Below are positions 1-11,000 of a DNA stretch of 57,353 nucleotides, piece by piece. The notes beneath the pieces are model-generated. The model did no database searches and was not told the DNA's origin. It saw only the letters and a program-made list of their open reading frames with translations. Location: NCBI GenBank assembly GCA_003049485.1, contig PYST01000213.1, forward strand, positions 9,444-66,796, written 5' to 3'. Made by a program: the position numbers and the translations under genes. The stretch comes from Ophioceras dolichostomum. Taxonomy: Eukaryota > Ascomycota > Sordariomycetes > Magnaporthales > Ophioceraceae. Every line of letters starts with the position of its first letter. The stretch's first letter is position 1.

Positions 1-500
1 CCCCCCCCCCCCCCCCCAGCAGCCTAATGCCGGTCAGGGAACGTGTCCAACGCAGGTACCTAGTGCCCGAGCACGTACCATTTGTAAGCCACCCCTGCGG
101 ACCCGTGTTAGTTGTGTTACAACGGCAGGCAGGGCTTTATACGTGGGCTCGCGTTAAGAAAACGTTGGTCGGGACGCTGGGAGTAGCTAAGCGAAACTAT
201 AAGGACCAGCAAGTGAATTTGAAGCTGATCAAAGCACGCCATTCGAAACGGCCACTTAGGCCCCGGAAAGAAGTAGTTACAGTTTCGTCTCGTGTTGTTT
301 GTTGCGCAAAACGAAGAGAGGAACTATGAAGCTATATTCCTCTTCGGAAATCTATCTACCTAGTGTTGACAAAGTGTTGGCGGCCTCTAGATCCTTACCA
401 ACGTGACCTGCAGTCGCGTCCGTAATTCTTGGGAGTGCCGACCCTGGGTGGGATCGAGGGGGATCCTAAAGACGGAGCTGCCTGCCTAGCTGACCGCGTG
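1..500. other. Left edge, no gene seen
   Basis: The window begins with a run of 17 C residues, which may be a contig edge or a homopolymer. The rest up to the stop codon of the first cysteine-rich copy shows no reading frame with recognisable protein features and no repeat that I can align to the paralogs next to it. Confidence 0.5.
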
Positions 501-1094
501 CTAGTTGGTCGACCTGCCGCTCTGATGGGCGCACGAGCAGGGCTGCCAGTAGGTATGGTCCCGGACGTTGACGAAGCCCTTCAAGCCCGAGCCGGTCCAG
601 GTCTCGCACCGGACATTGTAGTACCCCGGCGGGCCGTAGCAGTTAGGGTTGTCGCACCTGTATACGGCCGCTCCGGTCTCGTCCCGTCTACACTCCCAGC
701 AGGTCTCCACATAGCGTTCCTGCATGCCCTCATTGCAATTTGCCGGGCAACGGTCCCCGACCTTGGTTTGGACGTACCACCCCTTCGCTCCGCAGCACTG
801 CTGACAGACGGACGGCAGCACCGAGGGGCCATCGCCACCGCGGCGGCCGCTGCCGCTGCCGCTGTGGCGCGAGCCTGAGTGTCCACCGCCAGAGGAGTGC
901 GAGTGTGGGTGGCGGCCGTGTGACCCGCCGCCGCCGCCGCCGCTGCGGGACGAGTGCTCCCGCACGAGCGCGGATAGGTGCTCGAGTTTGATGCGCTAAT
1001 CGCCGGCTTGGTTCTCGACGGCCTGTGTCGAACGAGGTTTGACCAAGTAGTTCGGGTCGTTGTGGTGGTTGGCAGTCAGAACTGCGGTCGCCAT
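501..1094 (-). pseudogene. Cysteine-rich Gly/Ser-rich paralog, copy 1 (one nonsense codon)
   Basis: The frame opens at the ATG at 1094-1092, whose N-terminus (MATAVLTA) matches that of copy 2 (MAAVLTT). It runs uninterrupted to 501 except for one in-frame TAG at 996-998 (codon 33). Beyond the stop, homology continues in the same frame: an IKLEHLSA/REHSS segment like IKLGNLSS/REHSS in copy 2, a Gly/His/Ser-rich stretch, then cysteine pairs CQQC, CPANC, CWEC and CDNPNC and a terminal CSC. The fifth pair is damaged (CETW instead of CxxC). A 48-base intron ending at the TAG would also remove the stop, but no good donor is visible, so I favour a nonsense mutation. A shorter product from a downstream start cannot be excluded. 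Function unknown; zinc binding is inferred from the CxxC spacing. Confidence 0.6.
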
Positions 1095-2035
1095 GGTGCT
1101 AGGCGTGGCCGTTGGCCGTTGATAACTTGATATCGAAGGGAGGCTTTTGTCGTTATTTGGGCGATGAGGCGCTTTCAGAGCCGAAAGAACGGAGGGGACG
1201 AGCCTGAAGTGCGAGGATGGATGAGTGTGCGTGTGATGGATTTGCGAGCATGTTGGCGGGGAGCGCTCAGCTTTGGTGTTCGAGGTTCTCTGAAGGGAAG
1301 CAGCAAAAGGATTAATTGTAACTAACCAGTGATCACAAGGAAGAACTCGCACATGACGAGTGATAGTATGAAGGAGCCTTGTTATGGTTTGTTCCCGCTT
1401 ATACTACAGACATAGTCACTCCAGTTTGCAGAGTTCGTTTCTAGTAGCCCCCTTTACTCAAGCCGGGAGTCAGGCACTACCTAATCACAATAGTGAAAGT
1501 CTGGACTCTGCAAAGTTACCTTCGAGGCGGCGGGGTTCGGCAGAAGTGAAGCCATTAGCCATATTCAGTGCCATCAGTCTTTGCCCACCTGACCAGTCGG
1601 CGCGCAAGCAGGATAAGGGACAGCGTTTAAAGCATTGGAATACTGGTGGGGCGACTGCACCCGCCAGGCAAAAAGCTTGAATAGGATTACAAAAAGGCAT
1701 GATGTTCTTACAGGACGGGCTAGTCATGTGAGTCGTTATCCCAGTGCCTGGCCCAATTGCAGAATGGACGGTTTCCCCTTTCCGTTTCTTGTGTGGTAAG
1801 TAGGAAGTTAGGAATTCAAGTCACACACAAGATATCGTTTTCACCATCTCGAAATGCGTTCATATAAGTGCCACGAACATCAAGAGCAGGAGGCATTGGG
1901 ATTATCACAGGAATTCGCATGAACTGGAATATAAAAAAAGCTAGGTGCCTACTAGGTACCTAGGTAGGTAGAGAGCGAGATACTAAGTAGATGCGAAAAT
2001 CAGACTTTGCTATCTAGGTGGCAGCTACGTTGCTA
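1095..2035. other. Upstream region of copy 1 / downstream of copy 2; part of tandem duplication
   Basis: No gene is visible. Blocks at 1127-1167 and 1483-1544 match the sequence upstream of copy 2 (2847-2888 and 3199-3263), so the duplication carried about 430-450 bp of 5' flank with each gene. Near its right end, 1941-1972 holds overlapping CTAGGTAGGTACCT-type palindromic units about 65 bp past the copy 2 stop codon. Confidence 0.6.
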
Positions 2036-2830
2036 CTATGTAGCATTAGCACGGCTCCCCCAACCGCCGCCCCCCAAATTCGTATCACGACTACTGCCCT
2101 TCCCACCCTTCTTCTTCCAGCCGACACACGAGCAGTAGTGCCACACCTCCCGGAACCGGACGTTGACGTGACCCGGCCAGCCCGAGCCCATGCAGCCCCT
2201 GCACTCATACCTGCGGTACAGCCACTGGCCAGGGCATCCCGGGTCGCTGCACCTGATCTCGCTGTTCGGGTCGTCGGGCCTGACCTTGAACGACCCGCCC
2301 GGCGACACCTGCTTGCACGTCCAGCAGTGCGTCGGCTCCCAATCCCAGAGCCAGCCGTGGTCGCACCCACCTGGGCACGGGTCCCCCGAGGCCACTTCCC
2401 TGGATTTCCAGCGGCCCTTGCCCCCGCACGGCGAGCAGCTGCGCTTCTTCGGCTGCATGTAGTTGCCGCCGGACGGGACGCCCTCGTCGTCGCCGTCGTG
2501 GTAGTCCCACCCCTCGCTGCTGTACGTCGAGGCCGTCGAATACCCGGAGTATCGGTTGCTGCCGTTGGCGCCGCCGCCGCCGCCACTGTCAGCGTATGAG
2601 TATGAGTGGTCGTATGACCCGCCGCCGCCGCTGGACGAGTGCTCGCGTGCTGGCGCAGAGGAGAGGTTCCCGAGCTTGATTGGGGCTGGTCCGTCGAACT
2701 TGGTGGCCGCGCTCGTACGCTTGAGGGTTAGCGGGTTGAAATTGCCGCCGCCTTTGCATGAGGCTCCGTTTGTGCTCCACCAGCCAACTCGCCAGGTAGG
2801 GCTTGGTCGAGTAGTCAGGACTGCGGCCAT
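2036..2830 (-). CDS. Cysteine-rich, glycine-rich DnaJ-zinc-finger-like protein, copy 2 (intact)
   Basis: This is an uninterrupted 264-residue protein, the only intact member of the five-copy family in the window. Residues 1-60 are basic and low in complexity. Residues 61-125 are Gly/Ser/Tyr-rich. The C-terminal third holds twelve cysteines in six pairs: 132/135 (CSPCGGKG), 152/156 (CPGGC), 169/172 (CWTC), 194/199 (CSDPGC), 210/213 (CRGCMGSG) and 233/235 (CSC), followed by a Lys/Gly-rich tail. Two pairs fit the CxxCxGxG motif of the DnaJ cysteine-rich zinc domain, but there is no J domain and the spacing differs from DnaJ. No signal peptide or membrane segment is seen, which suggests an intracellular protein. 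The ATG at 2830-2828 aligns with the starts of copies 1 and 3. The family is not recognised; zinc or chaperone-related roles are inference only. Confidence 0.72.
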   Translation of the reverse strand: MAAVLTTRPSPTWRVGWWSTNGASCKGGGNFNPLTLKRTSAATKFDGPAPIKLGNLSSAPAREHSSSGGGGSYDHSYSYADSGGGGGANGSNRYSGYSTASTYSSEGWDYHDGDDEGVPSGGNYMQPKKRSCSPCGGKGRWKSREVASGDPCPGGCDHGWLWDWEPTHCWTCKQVSPGGSFKVRPDDPNSEIRCSDPGCPGQWLYRRYECRGCMGSGWPGHVNVRFREVWHYCSCVGWKKKGGKGSSRDTNLGGGGWGSRANAT

Positions 2831-3811
2831 GGTGCCCAGGCGTTGGTTGATACTCGAAGGCGGTTCTTGCCGTTGATTTGGGCGATGATATGCTTCGGAC
2901 AGCGATAGGAAGGGATGGTAGGTATGTCGCGTATGTGCGTAGTGTGTGGATGTTCGTGTGTATGTTCAGACATGTTGGCGAGCAGTCTCCCAGAGGCCAA
3001 GATTAAATACGCAGATTCCGAGGGGATGTGGGCGAAAGGTAACGGCGGTAACCGCAGAGAAAGAGTAACCAGTGGCAGCCTACATAGTGGCAGGTAACAG
3101 TTACTACAATGGAGGCTACTATTTTCCGAGATACAGACATTATCACCATTGTCTGGTCGGTCAGTTAAGCCCCAACCCCGGGTCCTGGAGAAGGGGGTAA
3201 TCACAGCAGTAAGTCCCAACTCTGCAAAGTGACTTGGAAGTTACAGCGGCCGGGCTCGGCAGTTGTGCAGCTGCTAACTGCTGCATATCGAACATGATTC
3301 GTTTTCGAGAGACGGTCACTTGACCCCAGGCAGCCCTTATTGTAGTTACCAAGGAACGTGGACAAAGGAGTGATGCTATTTCGAGTTTCTCAAGGCGCAA
3401 GTTGTGATGCGAAGAGGAGGGAGTGAGAGATGGGGACTTGTCAACGGCGCGCGGCTCGTCTGCCGTGTCACCGTGTAGGGTGGGAAGAGAAAAGGGGGAA
3501 ACGAGGGTTAAGTGTGCGCGCGAGTGTCTGGATTACACCAACCTATGCTCAGCAGTAAGAGGTGATTTCCCAAGAGTGACGAACCAAAGAGAGACTAGGT
3601 AGGAATCACCACGGCAATACGCATTAGATAAAATCTACAGCTCTCTACCTACCTCACTATCACTATGGATCTATTATAGCCGCTTTAAAGCATAAAGCAA
3701 AAATCTCCCCTACTGGCCGCCCCCATCGTACTGAGCTTAAGCAGGCAACCACAGGTTCCTTGGTAGGTACCTAAGTAGGTTCCTCGTAGGTACCCGAGGC
3801 ATAACTCCCCG
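2831..3811. other. Upstream region of copy 2; duplicated flank
   Basis: No gene is visible. Segments 2847-2888 and 3199-3263 match the 5' flank of copy 1, with homologous points about 1.7 kb apart, giving the tandem unit length. At 3761-3794 there is another cluster of GTAGGTACCTA-like units, 20-50 bp past the end of copy 3. Confidence 0.55.
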
Positions 3812-5312
3812 TCATGGCACAACCGTCCGGGAGGGATGCTGACTGCCCCAGCCCCCGCCACCACGACGATTACGACTATTTCCCTTCCCTCCCTTCTTGA
3901 GATGATCAGAGCACGAGCAGTACACCCAGACGTATCTGTACCGGGGTATATACCCCGACCTGCCCTGCTACCGGCAGGTATTGCACTCCACGTAGGACTG
4001 CTTGTACTGGCCCGGGCACTGGGGGTCGTCGCACCTGGCGCGGTACGGCCTGCCCGGGGTATCCTGCTTGCAGGCCCAGCACCACTCGACCCAGCGTCAC
4101 GCCATGCCCGCCCCCTGGCACGCACGGCACGTGTCCCACCCCGCGCGCTCCCTGTTCTGCCACCGGCCCTCGCCGTTGCAGAGCTCGCATCTTTCCTCCG
4201 GGTCCTCGGCAGGCGCCGCCGTGAAATCGCGGCCGTACGGGTCGTCATCGTCCTCGTCGTCGTTCCGGTCGAAGCCGTCGCTGCTGTATGCCGTCGAGGA
4301 CGAGCCCGTCGAGCCCGATCGTTGGTGCGAGTACCCACCGCCGCCCCCGGACGAGTACGAGTACGACGTGTCTGAGTAGTCGTACGACCCGCCGCCGCTG
4401 GACGAGTGCTCGCGAACGTTGCCGCCTCCCTGGCCTGGGTTCTTGGCGGGGAGGGACGGGGCGGGTTTGGCTGTTGATGATGGGTCCTGATTCTGTGGTT
4501 TGGCGACGGACGAAGAAGAGTCCACATGCTTGATGGGGTTTACGTTCGGCGGCGGTTTGGTGCCCTGCTGCGCCGGGTTCTCGATGGGCTGGCTAGCAGC
4601 AACAGGAGGAGTAGGAGGCTTCGCTGCCATGTTCTCTGGCTTGTGGGAAACAAGGGCGTCTGCACGCTTGATGGGGGTCAGGGGGTGAATGAGGCCTAGC
4701 GGGTTGGTGCGTTTCGCTGGGTTCTTGACAACTGGTGGCTGATGAGCGGAACCGTTGGCCGATGGCTGGACTTGTCCTAGCTTGCTGGCAGTAGTAGTGC
4801 TCTGGTCAGGACCTTAACAGCTCCGTTTGCGGACTTTGCACCAGCCTGTGCTAGCACTACTGCGCCAGGGGCTTGTCGGCCGAGTCGCGTCGCCGAGGAG
4901 CAGCGTCCGCAACCCCACCAGGCTTCGTAGAGGGCATCGAGTGCTTCTTTGCCTGATCGGGGACCCCTGTGCGCTGGGCGGCCTTCTTGGCGGATGGGTC
5001 CGCGGACTTGACAAGGGATGAGTCCGTTCGCTTGACAGCCTGGTCTGGGACGTCAAGGGGCTCTTCGTCAGGCGGCCAAGTGTCCGGATGCTTCAGGTGG
5101 AAAAACTCATCCTGATGATCTGGACCTGTACGCCTACAATGGCCGGACTGCTTCACGTCCAAGTCTCGACCCATCGTCAGGTTCGGGTCTTGGCTGGACT
5201 GTCTGCTTGGCGGCTTCGGATGTCCGCCTTTGGATAAGGCTCCATTTGAGCCATCGATGCGCTGAATAGAGTTCTTCCTAGCAGTCAGAACTGCGGCCTT
5301 GGTTTCCGGCAT
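3812..5312 (-). pseudogene. Cysteine-rich paralog, copy 3 (one intron, two nonsense codons)
   Basis: Exon 1 runs 5312-4861 from an ATG whose product (with AAVLTAR near the start) matches copies 1 and 2. A 76-bp GT..AG intron at 4860-4785 with a CTGAC branch-like motif restores the frame into exon 2 (4784-3812). Together they make 475 codons: a long Lys/Pro/Asp-rich N-terminal half, REHSSSGGG, a Ser/Tyr/Gly stretch, an acidic patch, then CELCNGEG, CRACQGAG, CWAC, CDDPQC, CNTC and a terminal CSC. Two in-frame stops interrupt the cysteine domain with no frame change: TGA at 4097-4099 (where copy 1 has a coding residue between GM and RYVE-like sequence) and TAG at 3968-3970 just after CNTCR. Both can arise by one C-to-T or G-to-A change. 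It is probably a recent pseudogene; readthrough cannot be judged. Confidence 0.62.
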
Positions 5313-7140
5313 GGCGGTTGAAAGCGGTTTTCGTCGGTATCTGGGTGATGATCAGCTTGTGTATGCGAATAGGAAGGAGGAGAGTTTTGGAATGGAGATG
5401 GACGTTATCTAAAGTGCTATATATTCGAATACGGGATAGGGATGTCTAGAATCCGGTTTATTTATGAAGTTTTAGGGGGATTCTAATGGATGATCAGATG
5501 AGTGGCTAATACTAATAGGAGAAGGAACCGATAACAATTAGGAGTAACTGATAAGGAGTGATGAGTGATGGCCTGCACTATGGTAGATAACATTGCAATG
5601 GAGGCTCTTGCTGTCTGTTATATAGAAACTTGTTGCCATTGTTCATACAACTCGCTGAAGCCCTCATCGCAAGCCCAGATGAAGGAGTCACAGTGGTGAG
5701 TCAGTCTAGTCTCTGTCGAAGTTATCTAACTAGAGCATCACCCACAAAGAGATCACAGTGGCTTATTTCGACGCTGGCGAAGTTATTAGTCGTCCGCGGT
5801 CAGCCAGGTCGGAGCCCTTCTAGGCCACAGCGAGTTTCAGCCTTCTCGACGGTCTGGCACTTGACAAGTCGTCATGAAAGCGGTCGGCACGCTGGGCAGT
5901 GAGTGGGCCGCCTCTCGAACATCAATCACTTTCCATTTGGGTCACATCATGCTAGGCCGCCGCGGTTAGCAAGAAGGTACGCCCGAGGGCCGACTATGCG
6001 GTTGGATACCCCTTTGACTTCAACCTGTCGGCTGGCCGGCCTGGTCGAGAGGCTGGCGAGCGGGTGACTAGCCAGACTTCTTTGCGAGGTATAACTGAAG
6101 ATTGATGCGTATCTTTCATACCGGGACGAGAGTGGGACGAGAGCCACCTTGCCCGACATTTCAGCTGGCCAACCTAGCCATGTTCCTCCATAGGTACCTC
6201 CCTACCGAGGTGTCAGAACGTGACGACTCAATACCTCCCTTGTCCTAGGTACCTCCCAAGTGATCAGGGGCTGAAGGTGCGGCATCGGGTGCTACAAGGT
6301 GGCCTATCGCGGTAGCCTAGCGGTTTGCGACCCAAAATTTTGGCTAGTGTTGGAAGGCCAGGGTTCCAATTGGAAAAGACACGCGTGTGGTAAACCGATT
6401 CTATTGATCTGAATGATGTACGAGGAAGAGAAAAAGCTAGTCTACGCGTGGGCCGGAGGGAGTGCTTTTGTAGGCGACTCCTGAGGGTCCACGTGATCTG
6501 AGGTCTGTTGAGGTGGATGCCTTGATGACTGAGGCAACTAGTTCCTCATGGGTGCAGAGAGGTACACCCAGTGGTTCAACAGCCAGACTAGAAGATTCCA
6601 GGCCGGGTAAATCAGTAAATGTCAGAGACATCGAAAGCAGCTGGCGGGCTTGTTTTTGGCGATCGTCTGATTCGGCCGGGCCTCTGGTTAGAGCAGCCCA
6701 GTCACCCCTGCATCCCCGACATGATTGGACAAGATGCAGTGTCGTTGGCATATTTGGCTACAGCACGGCGACGCACACAAAACCAACCAAAACTCAGGCC
6801 CCGGCGCGGGACGGGACAAAGTGGAGCCCACATGATCAGGATGAATTTTGGTCGTGGACTTGCAGGGTCCCCCACCTAGGGACCTCACTGCATCAATCCC
6901 CTCTCCTCTGGTCCAGCCAACATCCAACATCCCTCCGCCGCCACTTCGGAAGTACACATGCAGCAGCTTGAAAAACGAAGCAGAACCGCTCCACTACCAT
7001 AACTTTCGTGCTAACTTGATGAATTGCCATTCTCGACTACCTTGCCTACCTTACTTACTAGTGACCCATCGATTTGTCTCCGCCCCAATCCCCAACGAGC
7101 AGTCCTACCACCACTCCCGGATGGTCACTCATCACTCAAC
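5313..7140. promoter_or_regulatory. Divergent spacer between copy 3 and gene P1
   Basis: This 1.8-kb spacer separates a minus-strand cysteine-rich gene from the plus-strand gene P1, the same layout as at 42175-43586. Positions 5321-5352 still resemble the promoter-proximal block of copies 1 and 2 (GGTATCTGGGTGATGAT against GTTATTTGGGCGATGA). Short CTAGGTACCT-type palindromes lie at 6191-6200 and 6244-6254. No confident gene is present. Calling it a shared promoter region is inference from the divergent layout. Confidence 0.45.
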
Positions 7141-8008
7141 ATGGCCGACACATCAGCGACGCCCCGTGCCGATTCCCCCGTGCCTTACCCTGTCCGAATA
7201 TTGGTACAGTCCAAATCACACCTCCTGCCAGGGGGAAACTACGTGGAAAAGTTCGACAGCATGGCGGACCTGATATGCCAATACCACTGGCAGACGAACC
7301 GTATCTTCCCGGACCACATATTCCAGATGTCGACTCGCAACGTCGGCGAGCCGCACCCGCACCGTACTGTATTCCTGGTCCTGGACCACGGTCTAGAGGA
7401 CGCCCCGCCGGACGCCGAGCAAGTGCCTATCCTATTCTATTCTTTCGACGGGAAGACCCTGTAAGCCATCCTTGGTAGTAGTAGTCCATCATCGTGAAGG
7501 CTTCCTCGTGCTAACTCATATCCACCACCGATCAAGCCAACGTCACCGACAGGGCCGTCCCGACAACGTGCTTCAAAAGGTGCGGTCACGCTACCCTTTC
7601 CGCAAGCCCCCGCCCAGGCCCTCGCCCCGGGCCGAGGCCGACGGCCCGCCGTCTCCCCTGCCCCTCTGCGAGGCGATCATGAGGGACCTGCGGGGTGGCT
7701 TCGAGCTGTCACTCGACCACCTGGCCCACCTGAGGGACAACCGGGAGGACGCCATGTGGGTGAAAACGAAGGTCAAATCGCCGACGTGGGAGGACGGCGT
7801 GGTGAAGAGGGGCAAGGAGCTCGGCCTGCTGTCCGAGGGGCCGGGCCCGACCGAGCCCTACGCCAGGGACGAGAGGTACTTCAACGAGGAGCTCGGCCTG
7901 GTCTGCGTCAAATGGAGGCCGCCGCCGGAGCATGTACTGAAGCGGATTGGCATCACCGAGGAGGAGTACATCAAGTCGCGGAAGCTCGGCCTCCAGCCGG
8001 GGGACTGA
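7141..8008 (+). CDS. Uncharacterised protein P1 (intact member of duplicated pair)
   Basis: Exon 1 is 7141-7460 and exon 2 is 7537-8008. The 76-bp intron starts GTAAGC, has a GCTAAC branch-like site and ends AAG. The product is 263 residues. The ATG has a good context (TCAACATGG). It begins with a Ser/Pro segment and PVPYPVRILVQSK, has a probable globular N-terminal half ending VPILFYSFDGKTL at the splice junction, a Pro-rich linker, and a conserved C-terminal part with LRDNREDAMWVKT, WEDGVVKRG and YFNEELGLVCVKW. All these blocks and the intron position recur in P2 at 43587-44653. No signal peptide, membrane segment or known motif is visible, so I do not recognise the family. Conservation of both halves between the two copies shows it is a real gene. 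Confidence 0.72.
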
Positions 8009-11000
8009 AGAGGAGCCATGAGATTCTCAAGCCGGGGGCCACATCCCGGGTAGTCAGACCCTCACAGGGCGGAGCTGCGGCACCGACTCCTGGTTCTAGA
8101 AGACTTGTTTCTACTACTGACCCATCTAGACGGCCCGGTCCCTATTACCACCACAACGTCGGGGCCGTCACCGCAAGACGTGTCTAAATAGGCGTGGGTA
8201 TGGTAATTATAAGGTGTTCCACTGGGCACCCCGCTCTCACCGTTAGCCATATTGGGTAAGACGACGGAGGAAATGGGAGGGGGCGGCTTGAAGTGATGAG
8301 AGAAACAAGAGGAGATAAGGGGTTTGAATGGAGGATCAAGAGAGCAAACTAACCTAGACACCACTGGCCCACTGCGGTATCATGAATATCCGAAAAGGCG
8401 TCAAAAGACTCGCCAACACGGACGATGTGCCATGGCATCCTCCCGTCAGACTAGTAACAGTAGGGTAATCACAGTGGAGCTGTTCTAGTTGCATCGTTGG
8501 CTGAAGGCAACAAGAAACGTAGTCTTTCTTGTGTCTCATGTGCCCGTGGACTGCGATGCTTGTTTGCCCCCACAAATTAACTGCTGCTTTTGTCCATCGA
8601 CACAGGGCACCACTAGTGAGCGAGAAAACCCGACAAAGACAAGAAGATATAGGGGCCTCCGAGGCTCCGACTATGAGTTCCTCCGTCATCCGTGTCGCGT
8701 GATCTCCCCCTCCTCACTCTCCGTCTGCTCCGTCTGCTCTGCTCTGCGGTGAGCCATCGTTCGATGTTATTGGAGAGCATGAGATGCAGAGAGGCATTTG
8801 TTGCTCGACAATACTTGGGGCAGGGCTCTTCTCTGAGCTTTCTCTTGCCGAGCTCACGGGGAGGGGCTCGTATCATGCAGTGGTTAGATCGCCGACGCCA
8901 TGTGAAGCTGGGGATGGTTGAAGGCTCATTAGCTTATGACGTTCTAACAAGCCTGATATTTAGCATGCGCGAAGTTGCTCGTGATTTCTCTAGCACACAC
9001 AATTAAATCTCGAGCCGCACGTGCCAGGAGAAAGAGATATAAGGCTAGGCGTTGCGGCGGTAGTAACCACCAGATCTGAAACGCATGTGTAAAGTCGCCT
9101 ATAAATAGCCAGCCAGGAAGAATAGACGTCGAGTCATTCGCGAGGGGACAAAGGCGAGATAGCCTAGAATGGACGATATTCACCGTTCTCTCTTGTTCCT
9201 TCCACTATCTTTCCACGTCCCCCTGTACGGTCCAAGTACGCCTCGTCACATGTCCGAACACACTGAGAGCTTGAGAGTTTGGCGGGGGTGAGGCCATCGA
9301 GAACGGATCTCGGCACGATAGCTCAGGTAGTGTCGTTCGATCATCAGAGGGATAGAGCAACAGCTTGCATCTAGTTGTTTAGAGGACGGGGATGGAGAAA
9401 ACCTACGGAGGTGGGTTGCTGTTCGACTCGCGTATCGGTGGTCAGATCGCAGCAACAAGAAACGCGAGTGATGCATGCTTTCTAGGGAGATGTGCAAATA
9501 CCGTCACGAGTCAGCAGAATATGCTATGCCAGAGAAACAATCATGCATGGACAGGTTAATGAAGTCGATACAGCTTGCTGCCTCCTTCGTGTTCTAGGCA
9601 CTCACTCTCGGGGGCTTACGTGTCAGGCTGCTGCAGGCTGCATCGGTCTTCGGGCATCGTAGAGCTCGCTCCCTCATCATCATCATTCATCAACAGCTGA
9701 GCACGACTGCACGACTAGGTATCTTGCATGCATGTCGTCCACCGACCGGCGGAACTCTCCGAGAAAAAAAAAAGAGGCTCTCGACTCTGGTAGTTTGGCT
9801 GGTATCACGTGGTGTAATCTCAAAAACCTTGCCCGTAGCTCACGGGTGTGTTCCATAACCTAGCTAGACGTTGTGTCCCGCTCGTGTTGGAAAGGAACGG
9901 TACGACTCCAGAGTTTGGGCGGGGAGCAAAGGTTATTTTCCCCCCGACTCGCAGTTACCAGGTATCCCCCTCCCGTGTCCCGCATTGATGAGATTGAGAT
10001 TTCGCCCCGAGGTGTGACAAGTGTTTTATCTTAAAATGAGACAAGCTTAGTTGTTTATCACCACGACCGAAGGACGACGGACGACTGACGACGAGTCGTT
10101 GTGCCCGTTTTATCCCTTTCGTTGTGTCGATGGACGGGACCCGGCTGTGGCGTTGATGTTGCAAGTGAGTGATAGTGATGGTGGGGACCGGCCAATCACG
10201 ATGGCCTATTGAACTTCGACCCAAAAGCTGTCGGTCATGGGCAAAGCCATGCAGTGGGCTCACTGGTTGGATGGATTGATGAGGATTGAGAAGATGGTCT
10301 GGTGTTGTTTTATGGATAGTCACGCCCAAAATTAAAGGGGCGACCACTAGGCTGTTGCGCCTCTGCAAGAAGCCTGGGATGTCGGACTACGAATGGAGAC
10401 GGCCCAGTCAGAGTGTGAGGTTAACAAGCTCTCGAGCAGGGCCGAAAACAAAACTTGGCGGCCGACCTAGCGAGAACAAGTCTCGCCGCCGAAAAAGTCC
10501 CGCAATCTACATAAAAAAAATTAAAAAAAATGGCGTTCGTCGTCTTTACCTGCAGTGCAAGCCCAAGCCACTAGAGGCAGGTACGCAAGCACGAACGAGA
10601 TACGTAGGCGACAGCGCCCAGCTACGGTTACGGCAAATGATGATCATGATCTTGGAAAGGCCGAGAGACGCAGATAGGGAGGGAGAGTCCAGTCTGTCGG
10701 CTTTTTTTTCGTGCAATTGCATGTGCATCCTTTATGTTTGGGCGGACCCGAACCTGTGGGTTTCTTCTTTTTTCTTTCTTTGACGAGGGCAGTCTCTCAT
10801 GACGTACGAAGTGCAAGCATCCAAGCAGGCGGTGCAGTCCGAGGCAACTCGGGACGGCAAGGCGGGCACGGGGAGGGGAAAAAGCAGGAAAGAGGGGTAG
10901 GACCTGGGACCTGGACCTGGGATCCAATGTGATCACCTCTCGAGATTTTCTTATCGGGTCAGCTCTCCCACCTTGTTATCCATCCATCCATCCCTCTTTG

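Noticed and set aside
996..1043. A 48-bp intron in copy 1 that would remove the TAG
   Set aside because: The only donor is GTCAAA, the size is at the low limit and no branch-like site is clear. A nonsense mutation fits the pattern seen in the other copies.
3685..4527. 280-codon minus-strand frame overlapping copy 3
   Set aside because: Arg/Thr/Ala-rich shadow of the copy 3 coding frame, which carries the conserved cysteines.
6308..6385. tRNA-like A-box (TAGCCTAGCGG) and B-box-like (GGTTCCAAT) motifs
   Set aside because: No pairing acceptor or T stems could be drawn and no clear anticodon arm is present; at most a degenerate tRNA-derived relic.
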